A DNA stretch of 64,000 nt from Byssochlamys sp. IMV 00236 (taxonomy: Eukaryota; Ascomycota; Eurotiomycetes; Eurotiales; Thermoascaceae): positions 62,001 to 126,000 of the forward strand of contig MSJH02000765.1 in NCBI GenBank assembly GCA_001931875.2, in the 5' to 3' direction. Below, piece by piece: positions 45,750 to 59,000 of this stretch. The notes under the pieces are model-generated. The model did not search any database. It saw only the letters and a program-made list of their open reading frames with translations, and was not told where the DNA came from. The stretch's first letter is position 1, and every line of letters begins with the position of its first letter. Position numbers and translations under genes: made by a program.

Positions 45750-46904
45750 ATGTCCTCGCCTTCCAACATCATGACCCGTACAATTGTTATCCTGGGTGCA
45801 TCCATTTCTGGATTAGCCATTGCCCACAAGTTGTTGAAACATTCATATCCTCAGCTGAAGGACATCAAGATCATACTGATCAACCCTTCAGATCAGTTGT
45901 ACTGGAACCTAGCATCAGTGCGATACGTCGTCCCGGGCCAGTTCCGCGATGAGGATCTCTTCCACCCATTCCTACCCGGTTTCGAGAAATATCCCAAGGA
46001 GAGCTTCGAGTTTATCCTGGGGACTGCGCAGAAAGTGGATCCATCAAGCAACACGGTCGTTGTCTCTGATGGACAGACGATCCATTATGAATATCTGGTC
46101 GTGGCTACTGGCGCCTCGTACAAGAATGACATGCCTTGGAAGCCATTGAAAGATTACCAGACGACAGTTGAATCCGTGCACGAGCTTCAAAAGAAGGTTG
46201 CTGCAGCAAAGACTATTGTTATTGGAGGTGGAGGCGCCACTGGGTCTGAAGTGGCTGGTGAAATCGCATACGAGTACCACAGGAAAGGAAAGGAGGTAAC
46301 CATCGTGACGTCGAACGAGCGCCTTATACCTAGTCTCCCAGAGCACGTCTCTGAGATTGCTGAGAAGGAGCTGGTGCGACTAGACGTCAAGATCATCCGC
46401 AATACAAAAATCACCGATGCATCTCCGACCCCGGATGGAAAGACGAAACTCACATTCTCCACGGGGGAGCCTGATCTGATCGTGGATCTATACCTGCCCA
46501 CCATCGGAGAGAAAGCCAATACAGACTTCTTACCGCTCTCTGTTGTGAACGAGTCCGGCGATGTGCTAGTGGACGAATTCCTGCGCGTCCGCACCACCGA
46601 CAATATTTGGGCCGCCGGCGACGTAACGGGTCTCGAATCCAAACAGGCCAAATACGCAGAAGAACAGGCCCTCCATTTGGCTCAGAACTTGGACAATGTC
46701 CTTCGAGGGAACGAACCACTGCCCTATGGCGCGAATAGCATGCGCGCCCTCGCAGTGACACTTGGCCGATGCAAAGGCACAGGTATTGCCGGCGGATTCA
46801 GGATTCCCAGCATCGCTGTCTGGCTCCTTAAGGGACGGTATCTGGGGTCAGATAAGTTGAAGAGTATTGCGAATGGGGATAGGTCCTTGGTGAATACCCT
46901 TTAG
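45750..46904 (+). CDS. AIF/AMID-like FAD-dependent oxidoreductase
   Basis: This single-exon gene encodes 384 residues of the pyridine-nucleotide disulfide oxidoreductase fold, closest to the AMID/Fsp1/Aif1 group that reduces quinones. The FAD site lies at the start (TRTIVILGASISGLAIAHKL). The second dinucleotide site is TIVIGGGGATGSEVAGEIAY. A typical FAD-contact block reads TDNIWAAGDVTGL. No redox-active CxxxxC pair is present, as expected for this group. There is no clear mitochondrial or myristoylation signal. The first ATG is at 45750 (MSSPSNIM); the ATG at 45771 (MTRTIVILG) fits the fold equally well. The exact electron acceptor is not shown by sequence. Confidence 0.9.
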   Translation: MSSPSNIMTRTIVILGASISGLAIAHKLLKHSYPQLKDIKIILINPSDQLYWNLASVRYVVPGQFRDEDLFHPFLPGFEKYPKESFEFILGTAQKVDPSSNTVVVSDGQTIHYEYLVVATGASYKNDMPWKPLKDYQTTVESVHELQKKVAAAKTIVIGGGGATGSEVAGEIAYEYHRKGKEVTIVTSNERLIPSLPEHVSEIAEKELVRLDVKIIRNTKITDASPTPDGKTKLTFSTGEPDLIVDLYLPTIGEKANTDFLPLSVVNESGDVLVDEFLRVRTTDNIWAAGDVTGLESKQAKYAEEQALHLAQNLDNVLRGNEPLPYGANSMRALAVTLGRCKGTGIAGGFRIPSIAVWLLKGRYLGSDKLKSIANGDRSLVNTL

Positions 46905-49900
46905 TTATTTCTAGTTTGTCTTCGGATACGAGCTTCATTTGGTCTCTTTTTTCGTTGGGCTTTATGTGATATCAGAACCGTTATGATACTCAGATTCCAT
47001 TCATCGACGACGAACTTTTTACTTCTCTTCTGTCAAGATGGGTATCGAGAGCGATGTTTATCCTTAAGGGATGGCTCCTTTGTATCTAAGTCATAGACAT
47101 AGACATAATCAGAATCAAATATGATTCAAACCATACATAGATATTACAATGAGCAAATCATCATAATAGACGCATCGATTCTCACACCCCCAACCTCCCT
47201 TTCAATTGAACAGCTTACCCAAAATCATCTATGTCAAAGTCGTACGATCCAAACGACAGGACAAAACACCCACCTGGATGCATGAAACGATCAAGCGAAT
47301 AATAGCACGTGGTAAGTTGCCGAAACCACCACCGCGGCGTTCCAAACCATATTTCTCCTCGTTTAGGAAAACTCAATAAGGAGGTCATTAAGAGTTAAGC
47401 CTCTTCGACGTTGCCTCAAGCTAAGAAATTTAGATCTGGCGCCTGTGGCGAACTTCTAGGCTAGATAGAGTAGAGTTCTTCCAGACGCACCAAGTCAAGA
47501 CCGCCTGGCCTACTGTAGCGCTATAGTAGCCGTGCTACTCTCACCTGTGATTAGTTGATAGTGCTATAGCTGTGACTCGGGCCCTGCAGACAGCGCGAAG
47601 AGTAGCAAGGTCAAAAAGGCGGGGAAAGGGAAAATAGGTAATTAGAGATCACAAACGAATGACAACAAAAGACTACACAGTATGGGAGTCTTCTTCGCAG
47701 GGGACCCTCATCGTTGCCTGCGAATGCAACGCAGCCGGTAGTTATCGTGATGGTTATCAAGCGTCGACTTCCTTGCAGATTTCGAGCGTTGTTATATACT
47801 AGCAGAAACACAAGAGAGGAGGCCATTAATGATTCTCCGACACTTCGAGCGCTCCAAAGACTGGGTGTTGAATTATTCCAAACCCATCCCATGATTAATC
47901 TGCATAAGACTAATGTCCATGCGCGCTTTTGCCAAGGTGTCAGGGCGTATCCTTAGCTATCCTTGCTTGAGCGACTAACTAGCTGCTCCAAATGTGAGTC
48001 GTTGCCTGGGTACTAAACACTCTCGGGCCCCGTTCAGGAGGAACGAGTGCTTGTTTGGTGAGCCTGCAATGCGCTTCGCTGGAGTTATCGAGATACACAT
48101 TTTGCGAGCAGTCGCCGGACCCGTTCTAGTTAAGAGGAGTAGTTAGAGTCTGCAGTCCATGGAGGGACTACTGTTTCCAGAAATATCAGATGATCTGCGA
48201 GATTCAGATCGTGGAGCACTGGAGCCAAGATCTGTCAACAGTCAATAATGACGGATTTCCATTGCGATCACCATCTTCGATCTCGAATTGCTGACATCTC
48301 GGAATCTCCTCCGAAAACATCACATGACGCTCGGATGTCGCTGGTGGATCATCTTCATTATTTAGTTAGTCTAGTATTGTTGGCCCTGAGAAAGGGGCAA
48401 AAACATGAAGGCTTTTCTCTTCGCTTGTACGAAAAGGTCGCTAGCTCGGACGCTATGAAGAAAAGCGAAGACTTTATGGGAACCTGCCAAGAAACCATTG
48501 TGGACCATTGTTGCACCGTATCAATCAGCAGAAGAACACCATCTTCACTTTCAGTCCCGTCAACGGTCACGGAGACTCAGCATGAGCTGGATTGTAGTCT
48601 TCAGTAGTAAATGTTCCAACTGCATTGCTACTTTCCATCAAGATATACTCCGCAAGCAACGCTCAGCTCAGGGACACCTTTGATAGAGACGCTTCTTGGC
48701 ACACAGCCATTGCATTTTCGCAGCTAGTGAGATGGACCATCCAAAGACCGCATTGGGAAGATTTGCCGGCGGGCGCTGGCTATATCAGAGCCGGCGAACT
48801 TCTCATCTCCTCAGCCACATCTCTGTAAGACGGACATAGTGAACAGGTTCCGGGCTTGCGCTCAGATGGAGCCAAACAGCGCCTTCGGGGCCCTGACGCG
48901 TGCTGGGATACGCTGTATGTTATCATCGGGACTTTCCTGCATATCTTCCTCGCGATCCCGAAAGGCCGAGAGAGACCTATGCAGCACGTGTTTCGAAGGG
49001 AGGGGGGCCATGACGCTGTTTCAAAGCAGAGAATCTTGATTGCGCTGCTCTGTTGGCATCACCACCACCACCGGATGTTGTCCACAGGGAGATCTCTGCG
49101 ATACTGCCATTTTGGTGGGGAGTAAATGATTGGTGGCGACTGTTTGTCCTGGGATATTAAGGAAAGCTCCGGAACAATAAGGTAGCAGGACATTGGGAGG
49201 CTATTGGCATGGATCCCCCTGGTGGATAAGCACGATCGTGTTAGCCATCAATCAGTCAGCATGAATTTATGTCTTAGACTATCGACGCATCCTATTTGTT
49301 GAGACCAATCAACTTGCGAAAACATTGCCATAAATCCCTATTGTGCTAGTTAATAAGACATCCAGGGTGGAAAGATGTGCTTTCAGGAGCATGAGTTCTG
49401 CGGGACTTATTGCAACAAAGACCATCTGGGCGCTTCATCCATCCAGCCCAGAATCCCAGTTGACCACCTGGCCAAGATCTGTCGGCGCTTTTGGATAAGT
49501 TCAACATAATAGTGTAAGACTCTCGGGCTGCGGGCTGCGGGCAGCTCTAGAACGCCCATGGCGAAGATTTGCCGAAAGGCACTAAACAATAAAAGGTCAC
49601 TAAACCAGCAAGCTAGACATCACCAAGCGTGACACCAGACCCAACCTGTTCTAGAGCCGTGGACTGGTGTAGGAGGTGACCTCCAGATGATGACCCCCCG
49701 TTCTTTGTTTTTCCTTCGTAGGAGGGCGAGAAAAGAGTCAACTAGATTGAATAAATAGAATGACTAGCCTCGGCCTCCCCACGTCGGCGCTCCTGAGCTC
49801 TGACTGCTGTGCTCTGAGTCCCTCTTGTCCGTCCTCTGCTGTTGTTGTGCTCCGGCACTTCAGGGACAGTCCTTTTCTAGATCTATCGAGCAGTTAGTTG

Positions 49901-50458
49901 ATCATATCTTCTTCAGACCATAAAGAAACGAATCAAAGAAACCTTCCGCGAGACGCCGGTTTGGACTTCTCCACACACCTCACTTCCCATCGTACTGCAG
50001 ATCCGATATTTGGACGTCATGCTTCCGGGATTGCACCACAGTGCTGATTCATGGTGAGACAAGCTGGCAATACAAAGAACAACCGGGATGGCCTCAGTTT
50101 GGGCGCAACACTGGTCTGATGGATGAACTGTTCTACTATCGGTATATTTAATCTCGAACTTGCGTTCTGGCCACATTGTGTCGCCTGCTCGAACCCCACG
50201 GTGTCAGCGCAACCCAGAGAAGCACTCCCGCAGTCACGTACTTCGTGGACTTGATTCTCACTGCTTTACGATACGCCTCGAGTTCTCCACATCGGTCTAT
50301 CAACTGCTTCGATCGTTGAATTTCCTGCCTGGCGCTCCGGCCAAGCTGCATAGGTGCCAATAACCACTGCGGTGTCTGAGATCTACAATCGGGTCCCCCG
50401 GAGTTTGATTTCAATTTTCAACCAGGGTCAAGCTACCCTGTATAGGGCAACTGACAAG
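46905..50458. other. long gene-poor stretch
   Basis: This 3.5 kb stretch has only short frames on both strands (for example 48248-48607 and 48856-49125, plus) without motifs or convincing splice partners. A CT-rich segment at about 49780-49880 and the sequence after it probably belong to the promoter and leader of the gene at 50459. I see no tRNA or repeat. Confidence 0.45.
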
Positions 50459-52005
50459 ATGAAGGCTAGGATGTTCTCCTTATCACGGGGTTCGAGTGTA
50501 AGTCCATTGTCCCAGGACTGTGTTTGGCTAGCTATTCCTGGTTGCATTTAAACCATCTCCATGTGAGATCCTAACATTGTTTACAGAAACGGCAGGCGAG
50601 CTTACCTCAAGAGGACCGCAGCCGGTATTATGATTTTGTCGACACCCCCATCTTCTACAGGCCGGAATCCCCTCTGATTGAACGCCCAGAGTTTTCTCCA
50701 GAGACCATGGGGAAGTTACGGTGTTCGTGCATGCTGCTATTCCATCATATCGAGACTGGGCAGCCTTCCAGGCTGTCATATCAGCCAGAGACGGAGACAG
50801 TCAACAGGTTCTATGCGCAGAGACAGTCGGCTCAGGAAACATGGGATCGGTCACCCAACCAAAACTGTTACCTTTCCCCCATGGATAACAAAGACGAAGC
50901 GTTCAAGAAAGAGAAATATGATTCTGGCGTGGCACTTGGGGCCTCATCCCCAGATATGAATGAGCGCCGCAGGAGGATTCTAATGATGGACGCGAGAGAC
51001 CATCGTGTGTCCAGAGCATATGCAGACTACCAACAGACTGAATCTGCTGCAGGTACTGGCGCAACTCGTCTCTATGAATCCGAGAGTGATTCGGAACCCG
51101 AAGATTATAGCCGCCTCAGCAATGCTCGTGACGAAACGCACAACATGGATGATTCCGGCTTCATGTCCGCCAGGGAACAATCGCCAGAGCACCTATCTAC
51201 GTCTGGCATCGAGCATATGATTGATCAGTCACTTGCTGGTCTGGAAGGAAAGCAGGTTGACACCCTGCACCACTCATTTGAACCTCCAGTTTCTTTCGAT
51301 TCCAGTCTCTTAAGCACAATCCCTCCCCAGGACACAATTACCCCGATAGAGGGACAAACAGAGTCCGAATTCGATGACTCTGATGTTGATCCATGGATAG
51401 GCTTCAGTGGCTCCAAGCTCCCCTGCAGAGTCCCCAGCCTATCTCGCCCAAAGTCTATGTCGAAGCGCAGCAGAGGTGCTAGTGACATACGGTCAGACGG
51501 GGAAAGCAATGGACCTGCGATGGTCAATGGAAGTGAAGGTGTCGCAATCATCATCGACGCTGATGGGGAGAAACGTGTCATGTCAGCGGCAGAAGAAAGA
51601 CAGAGGAGACTAGACTTGCAGAATGCAGTCATGGAAAAGATGTGCACAGGTGTCATCACGGCGGAAGAGGAGAGACAACGCCAGCTACAACTCCAACGAG
51701 CGGTTGCGGAGAAGATGACTGGTTCCATTGGAGTGATTACCGCTACCAGTGTTAGCGGTCACCAGGAGAAGCCTGCTGATGGAGCTGACTATAGCCTCTG
51801 GCCAAGCACGAAGTCCGAACATATACAACCAGGCCAGTATGGCACCCGAGTGGTTAATCAGCTAGGAGGCCCGAAGTCTCCTGGGTTCTATTCGAACATG
51901 GATAAAGATACGACACACAAAAAGAAACACGGACTGAGACGCAAGTTATCTGTCCTAGGCCTAGGAAAGAAGAAGTCTTCCGCAGTTACTGCTTCCTTCG
52001 GATGA
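50459..52005 (+). CDS. uncharacterised hydrophilic protein, 485 residues
   Basis: Two exons (50459-50497 and 50587-52005) join in frame; the first encodes MKARMFSLSRGSS. I do not recognise a family. The protein is hydrophilic and mostly disordered, with acidic Ser-rich stretches (YESESDSEPEDYSRL, ESEFDDSDVDPW). A repeated unit of about 25 residues occurs twice in tandem: EERQRRLDLQNAVMEKM...GVITA and EERQRQLQLQRAVAEKM...GVITA. The C-terminus is basic (HKKKHGLRRKLSVLGLGKKK). There is no membrane segment or enzyme motif. It may be a regulatory or scaffold protein, but this is only inferred from composition. Confidence 0.75.
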
Positions 52006-53098
52006 TAGAGAGCGTTTGCAACAGCATTTTACACTCGAAGTCTTTTGATAGACCAACTTCAATTGGGGACAACATTACTCTCGCTCTTTTCCCGGTTTTT
52101 CTTATATTTGGATAAGTTCTTATCACACAAGTAAGAACTGATCCTTTCCCTTTTTCAGCAGCAACGAGGTATATTCGTGGATGGGAAGATGGACGAAGGG
52201 CCCCAAAAAAAGATAACTATAGAAGATACCCTGCAAATTATGGCACGATCAGACGAAGTATTCTTTTTTCCGATCCTCTTTGTTATTATGTCTACTCTTT
52301 GCGTTGATGCATCTTTCTCTTCATATGAAAATCACTTTCGCTTACATGTCTTACTGCAAACCATATACCCTAAGCTCTTTTGTTTGTTCCCTTTTGCAAA
52401 GCGTGTCTTCTGTGGATTCATACACTCTTGGTCATGTATCATATAAGCTAGAGACCCAAAGAGGAAAAAGTACGCTCGCTAAGCATGAATAGATTCAATC
52501 AGGAGTTTTTGTTGATACTCTAGTTGATAAGGCGGATATTGATGTTGCCACCAAGGGGGTAATTGATTTGAGGTACGAATTTCAATACACTACAATAGCA
52601 TTATGGTTGACATCTCGGATGCATATCGAGAGAAGTCTCTCTTGGCAATTTACACTTATCAATGTATTGTATCAAAAGTGACACTCAAGTCTTCAACTAA
52701 GACACGTTATGGTAGTAAAAGAACCACCCGGACAAAGAAAAGAAAAAGGTATTTCTCCCCTGGCACATATAATACCTAGAACACAAAGGAAAGAACAATT
52801 CATCGTCATGCTGCGCCGTACAGGAATGATTGAAGAGGGGTTCTCCCTCCTCGCAGAAATTGTAGTAGTAAATGTGGAAAATGATGAAACGAAGCCGAGA
52901 AAAAAAATAAAGCAGAATGAAAGAGGTTTGGCTGTGCTATGCTATGTTTTGTGGATAGTAGACAGTAGTGATTCATCACGGGGAATGTGACGTGGGTGCA
53001 TACATTATGGCCTTTGTGCCCTTTTGATTTTTTCTTCGTGACTCGGGGAAATGGCGTATGTGAGAATGATAGAAGATGTAGGAAGAGGAAAGGATACT
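52006..53098. other. convergent intergenic region
   Basis: About 1.1 kb lies between the stops of the 50459 gene and tho2. It is AT-rich with no supported gene. Confidence 0.55.
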
Positions 53099-56000
53099 TC
53101 ATGGACCCCGTCTTGCTCGCTTGCTCTCGCTGCCGACTCTGGCGCCACGGCCTCCGCCTGCCTGATGGCTGCCGTGGTTCTCATCTCCGCCTGGACGGCC
53201 GCGCTTTCGAGGGAGGATGCTGCTGCCACCCTCACGGTAGTCTCTGTCACCCCGGTCTCTATCACGGTTACGTTCGCGATCGCGATTCTCACCGCGACCA
53301 CCGCCCCATCGTCGATCTTCGGCTGGGCCACCTGGAGGTGGCGGTGGGGGAGGCGGGGGAGCACCAGCGTTCATAGGAGGTGGTTTTAGACGGCCTTGGC
53401 TCTCGTTACCAGGCCCCAAACCATCGTCACGTTCTCGTCGTTCCCTTCGTCGGTTCTCATCGCGGCTGTGACCTCCTCGGCGGGAAGAGGATTCTCTTGA
53501 CTCGAAGGATTCCTCACGGCCTGCGCTAGCACTGTTGTCGCCCCTGCGGCGAGTCTCGCGGTCATACTCTTTTGCGCGATCTCGGTGCTCTTCCCTTCGG
53601 CTGCTGCTGCGACCAGCTTCCTCATCACCGCGGCGCTCACGGTCCCGGTCACGGTCACGTTCTCGTTCGCGCTCCGGGTTCAGATTAGAACTTGACGAGT
53701 GACGGCTAAGGCGTCGAGGCTCTGCGGCTGTATCTTCTATTATCTCGCTGCGTCTGCCACCGGCTGGACGCGTTGGAGGATGTGCGTCATCGGTGGGAAA
53801 TGGGGGCCCGCCAGGACGACTGGGGAAGAGTTCAGGACGGCCGTGAGGACCAGAACGGTTACTCTCTTCGTGGCTTTCAGTGGGAGTCCGTGGGCGCGTT
53901 GACTGGGGTGAGGGAGCTGTCATCGAACCGCCTTGACGATTGGCACCTCTTCCACGGATTGAAGTACCCGATCCGCGCTCTGGAGGACCGCCAGATTGCT
54001 GCAACATGTTGTTGAGGCCTGCAAAGCGCTTGTCCCCTCGACCACGCTCTCCAGCGAAGCTCGGGCCTGAGGGAGGACCTCTAGGAGGCGGCTGTTCCGA
54101 AGGCGGTCCATGAGCACCGCCTCGGGGGCCTGATGGTGGTGCAACTGGGTCCATGGACGATTGCAACGCCTTAAGCCTATCAGGGTGAATCCCGGTAGTA
54201 TCTAACCTTTCTGTTGCGGGAGAAGGTGGTCCGCCTGACGATGGAGCTGGTTCTTGAGGAGGCCCTCGCCGGCCAGGGCCAGTCGGTGGTTGACGCTCCG
54301 GAAGAGGCGTCGAATTAACCGGAGGAGCAGGAGGTGCTTGTTGTGCATTGCGGCCATCGCGTCGCCCTGCATTTCTCCCTCTGGGTCCCGAAGGGATGTC
54401 TGAGGGCTGCTCAGGTGGCCGTAACCGTCCATGCGAAAGATCCGGTCCTCCCCATGAGTCTTTGGATTCAGGTATATCACCACGACCAGGCCGTTCGCTG
54501 CGAGGTCCACTAGGGAAGTCGTCCTGTCGCGAAGGGTAACCAGGACCTCTGCGGTCGTCAAAGCGTTCTGGACGGGGAGGCGGTCGCGAGTCATCTAACC
54601 TAGGTGGAGATGATGTCCTCGAAGAATGAGACCTCCGCTCGTCCTTCTCTCCACGGCGATGCCCCTCACTTTCGATGAGAGACGCCCGATCAGGATGTTC
54701 ACGAATGAGCTCTGCCCGGTCAGGGTGAGGCTGGACCCCGGTCCGCAGAGGGAGAGGCCCGTCCCTCGAAAAGCGATCGGTATCTGCCCTTCCATGGTAC
54801 CCTTCTATTGGAGGTGGACGCCCGCGTCCTGGTCTCTCAGGCCAGTCTGCCTCACGGGTTGGGCGGTCTCGATACGAGGGCCCGCGGAATTGATCATCCG
54901 GTCTGGTAGGGAAGTCTCTGTCACCACGAGGAGGCTCAAGACGGTCAAGCCTGCCATGTTCGAAAGAGCGATCACGATCATGCTCTCCAAACCTCCCAGA
55001 CCTCGAGAATTCCGGATGTCTGTTATCCCTCGGGTCGCGTCTCTCATCAATGAGATCCGGTTGCCCCCTGGGTCCTCGGTCGCCATGTCTGTAGGGACGA
55101 GGTTCTGGCCTGCTCGGTAGATTCGGGTCTGTACGAGATGTGAGATTATTCGAAGACGTTCTGTCAATATCTGGTCTCTTAGGCACGTTTGATGGACGGG
55201 AAGTCTCTGATGGCTTGGGGCTGGGACGTGATCGTGACGGTGAAGGCGAGACTCGAGCACGGGAAGGATGCTGGTCAGCTTCTTTGGACTCAGGCACCGT
55301 ATCTTGGGACGCAGCAGCTGTCTCAGGCCTAGATTCCTCCTTGGCTGTCTCCACCAGAGACTCGGCCTGTTCATCCTCTTTCTTGGCCTCTTCAGTTGTT
55401 GCCTCGGCTTGTGTATCTGTCATCTTCGCATCTTCAATCTCTCCATCCTCGACTTCTGTCTTCCCGGTACCTGGAGCTCTCGCACCGCCGTTGACACTAG
55501 AAAGTATATCATTATCAGAACTATCAGTCCAATTGGGATCCAGTTATGGCAGATCAACTCACCTCGTAGCTGCTGTTGGCTTGAATTCCGGAGCTGTTGC
55601 GCTCAGCGGTCTCGGGGTAGTAGACCGAGGCCGGGTTGCCTTGGACTTTCCAGCTGGTATGGACTCATTCTTGGGTGTATTAGCGTCGATCTGACTTTGA
55701 GTTCATGGTTGACTCACAATCATGAATGCTTGCGGTAGCATCCATCTCTTTTCTCTTCTGTTGAGATCTCCGATCAGGGATGCCGCAGGCGTCTTGACAT
55801 CGTCTCTCTCGTCATTCTGGCTTAGGTTGTTGACGCTAGTGAGCATATCGCGACCGATCCAGTTCACAGCGGGGAAATATTGAACAATAGCCTTGAGAAT
55901 ACTAATGGAATTTCGGATGTGCATGTATTCTCCTCCGTTGAGACAGGTCTTTAGGGCCGATGCTATGAGCCGGTGCCACTTGTAAAGCAGCCGACGGAAG

Positions 56001-59000
56001 TCCTCATAGTCCAAGAAGGTCGCGGGTTTACCCTCGGGGTCAACGGCCATCGCAAATCCAGGAAGATCCCTCTTTGTTCCAAACGCCTCCTTTTCATATA
56101 CGGCCTTGTCAGCATGCCATCGGCTTAGATCTCGGAGGATTTCGTTGAGGAAACGTCCAAGGTTGTCGGCCTCCTTCGAGGTACACTGGAAAATCAATGC
56201 AGTAAGGCGTTGGTCCCTGAAAAGTTGATCTAAAAGGCCAACTGTGCGGAAGTTTGGCGTCCCCGAGTTGTGGAGATATTTGAGCATCTTGAAACAGTAA
56301 AATGCATCGACAGGGGAGAGAAGGAGTCGCGGTAGCAAGCACTGTTCTAATATGGCCACATTCAGGGCATCATGCTTGCCTCGCATGCCGACAAACCATC
56401 GATCTTTCTCCTTCTGTAATCTAGCTCTTGTCTGGCCGTATGACTTCAGGTGGTGCTTGTTCTCCTCCAATATCCGTTCCTGGAGTTCCGTAATCTGTTT
56501 CTTTTCTCTTTCTTTCCGCTGTGTGCCTGCCATACTAACATCAGATCGATCGTTTCCAATGGCGATGACTTTCTTCTTCTGCCGCTCGATCTCGTCCTCA
56601 TAAGCCTTCTGAGGGATGTGGACGTCGTACAGAGAAAGTTGCCAGAAAGTCACGTAGAATGGCAAGCCAACAACTTCCCAGGTTTCTGGAGTCAGGGCAC
56701 TCTTGACCTGATCCATTAACTCCTGCACAACTGGGTGCCACGGAACTGAGTCGCCATTAGTCGTAGAAACTCCGGTATGGGCTGCCCTTTCACTGGGGGT
56801 AACACCGTTCGTCTCAATTGCGGCAGGTTGCGTCTCCTTGTCAACATCCATGGCATTATCAGCAGAGCTAGCACCCTCCTTGTCGGTCGCTTCCCCGGCC
56901 TCCTCATCGTCAACCATTTCCACATCTCCATCAGCGGCTTTAGAGGGCGAATCGTCCCCACTCTCACTTTTACGCTTCTTTTCCTCTTCCTGCGCAGCAC
57001 GATCGACCTCCGCCACTTTCTGGCAGAGACTCGCGCGGCTGATCCAGAAAGCGATTTCTGGCTCAATCCCGAACTCACTGATCAAAGAAGCTAGTCCCGG
57101 CACGAATGAGTCGAATTCAGTAACGGATAGGTTGCTCCGTAAGAGATCCAGATACTGTGTGAGAATCCGGTGAATTTCGTCGAATATATTGCCCAGCAAC
57201 TTGAGTTCCGAGGTGTTTTCCGATTCCTTGAAAATACACGTTGCACGCTCCTGGGCTATAGCAATAAGCAATTGCCCAGCCAACTTTGAGTCTGTCAAAG
57301 CTTTCATGAGGCGTCTCGATGTCGTCTTAGATTCATGCCTCTTATCAAGAAGCTGAAGCATAGTCTGAGCTTGAAGCACTTCACCACCAGCCATGGCCTG
57401 GATCTGATTATCGTTGAAATTCGTGTCAGTGATGATTCCAGCCATTGAGCTTATCATTTGCTCGAGAACAATGAGATCGGTGGAATTATTATGTCGTAGC
57501 TGTTCCACAACGTACTGCAGCACTGGTGTTGGATTCATAACCGAGTATCGTTTGAACGTTCTTCCAGCAAAGGTTGCTAGAGCATTCAACCACCGACTTG
57601 TCAAGAGACCCCCTTCCTGAACACGACTCCTCCCTTTCTGGCCTAAGGAGCTGATCAGAGACCAGGTCAGAATATCGTAACCGAGATAGGTGAAATAGCG
57701 AGCGCACTCCACGACAACCTCGATCAAATTTTCGTACGACTCAATCTGACTGATAGCAACGTTGATAACAATACCAGGATTGGCATACGCTATCTTCGCT
57801 AGGGCTCGCGCCATGGGTCTGATGTTCGTCTTGCTCAATCTCTTCAAGACGTCCTTCGTCTCTGCCCTAGCCTGGTCAAATGCAGATTTGATGTCTGGGA
57901 GCCGCGACGTCTGTCCAGAATACCACTCTGCGTACATGTTGTAGCGAACTTCTCGCGGGAAGTGGCTGATAAGGTCAAATACCTCGTTCACCACACCAGG
58001 ATTGGCTTTCGTCAAACTCAACGAAGGGACCAAGAGACGTTTACAGAGGTCTCTCCAGCGAGTCTTATTAGCCTCTGAGTCGTCTTTGCCCAGGCTGTCC
58101 TTGCCGATTCTCGCGAGTTTTGTGAGGAGCGCAGGATCCTGTCCAATCTTGTGTCCAGAAACGTTCAGGAACGACGAGCACAGTGCGAACACATCGTCGA
58201 CATTCTGGCAGACAGGAATGTTATCTGCCCAATCATCCCAGTAAAACCGGTAATCGGTCCCATCATTCGTATCTTCTTTGTCAAGCTGTGCCCATCGAAG
58301 CACTCTCCTCGGTGGGGCATCTGTAAGTCGTACCTGACCCTTGGGGACTCCAGATTGGTCGGAGCTTGTGATCTGCTTTTGTTCCCTGAAGTGATCCGAA
58401 GATGCCAGAGGTCGAAGCGCACCATAAACTTTGCTTAGGCAGTGGTGTAGGATGCGATGGATGAACTCTGGAAGCTCCGGGTATACATCCATCAACCATG
58501 GGAAGCGACTGAGTATAAAGAGTGATTCGGGGAGAGCACCGATGGCTAATAGACTCTTCAACAACAGCACTTTCTGGTCTGACGGTTCCGGAAGAACGTC
58601 TTTTTCTTCATCCTTTGCCTTCTCTGCTTCTTGCTCTTTTGATGGCGTTGCTGGGCGAGCTTCCGCCTCTCGACGAGGCGCAGGTAGAGTATCATCTGCA
58701 AGAGCGCCAGCCATCATCAGAGCGTTTATCCCTCCACCAGGTCTAGCGGCCCTTTCCCTTTCTGCCTTTTCCTTCATCTTCTCCTCTTTCAGAGCATCCA
58801 TCATGTCGTCTGGTCTCCATAAATGAGGGTAAAGATCCCAAAGGGAGATGAAGCCCACTTTAATGAGTAGTGCTGCTAGGTAGATAAGATTGTCGGGAAG
58901 CACATCGGATTCGTCGCGCGCAGGAGATGAATAGAATCGTAGCTTGAATCCCAACAGTTGCGCAGCGACTCTGTTGCCCTTCGGCGGCAAGGTCCCCGTT

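Noticed and set aside
48248..49125. Plus-strand frames of 119 and 89 codons in the gene-poor stretch
   Set aside because: No motif, no clear donor or acceptor linking them, and unlikely amino-acid composition.
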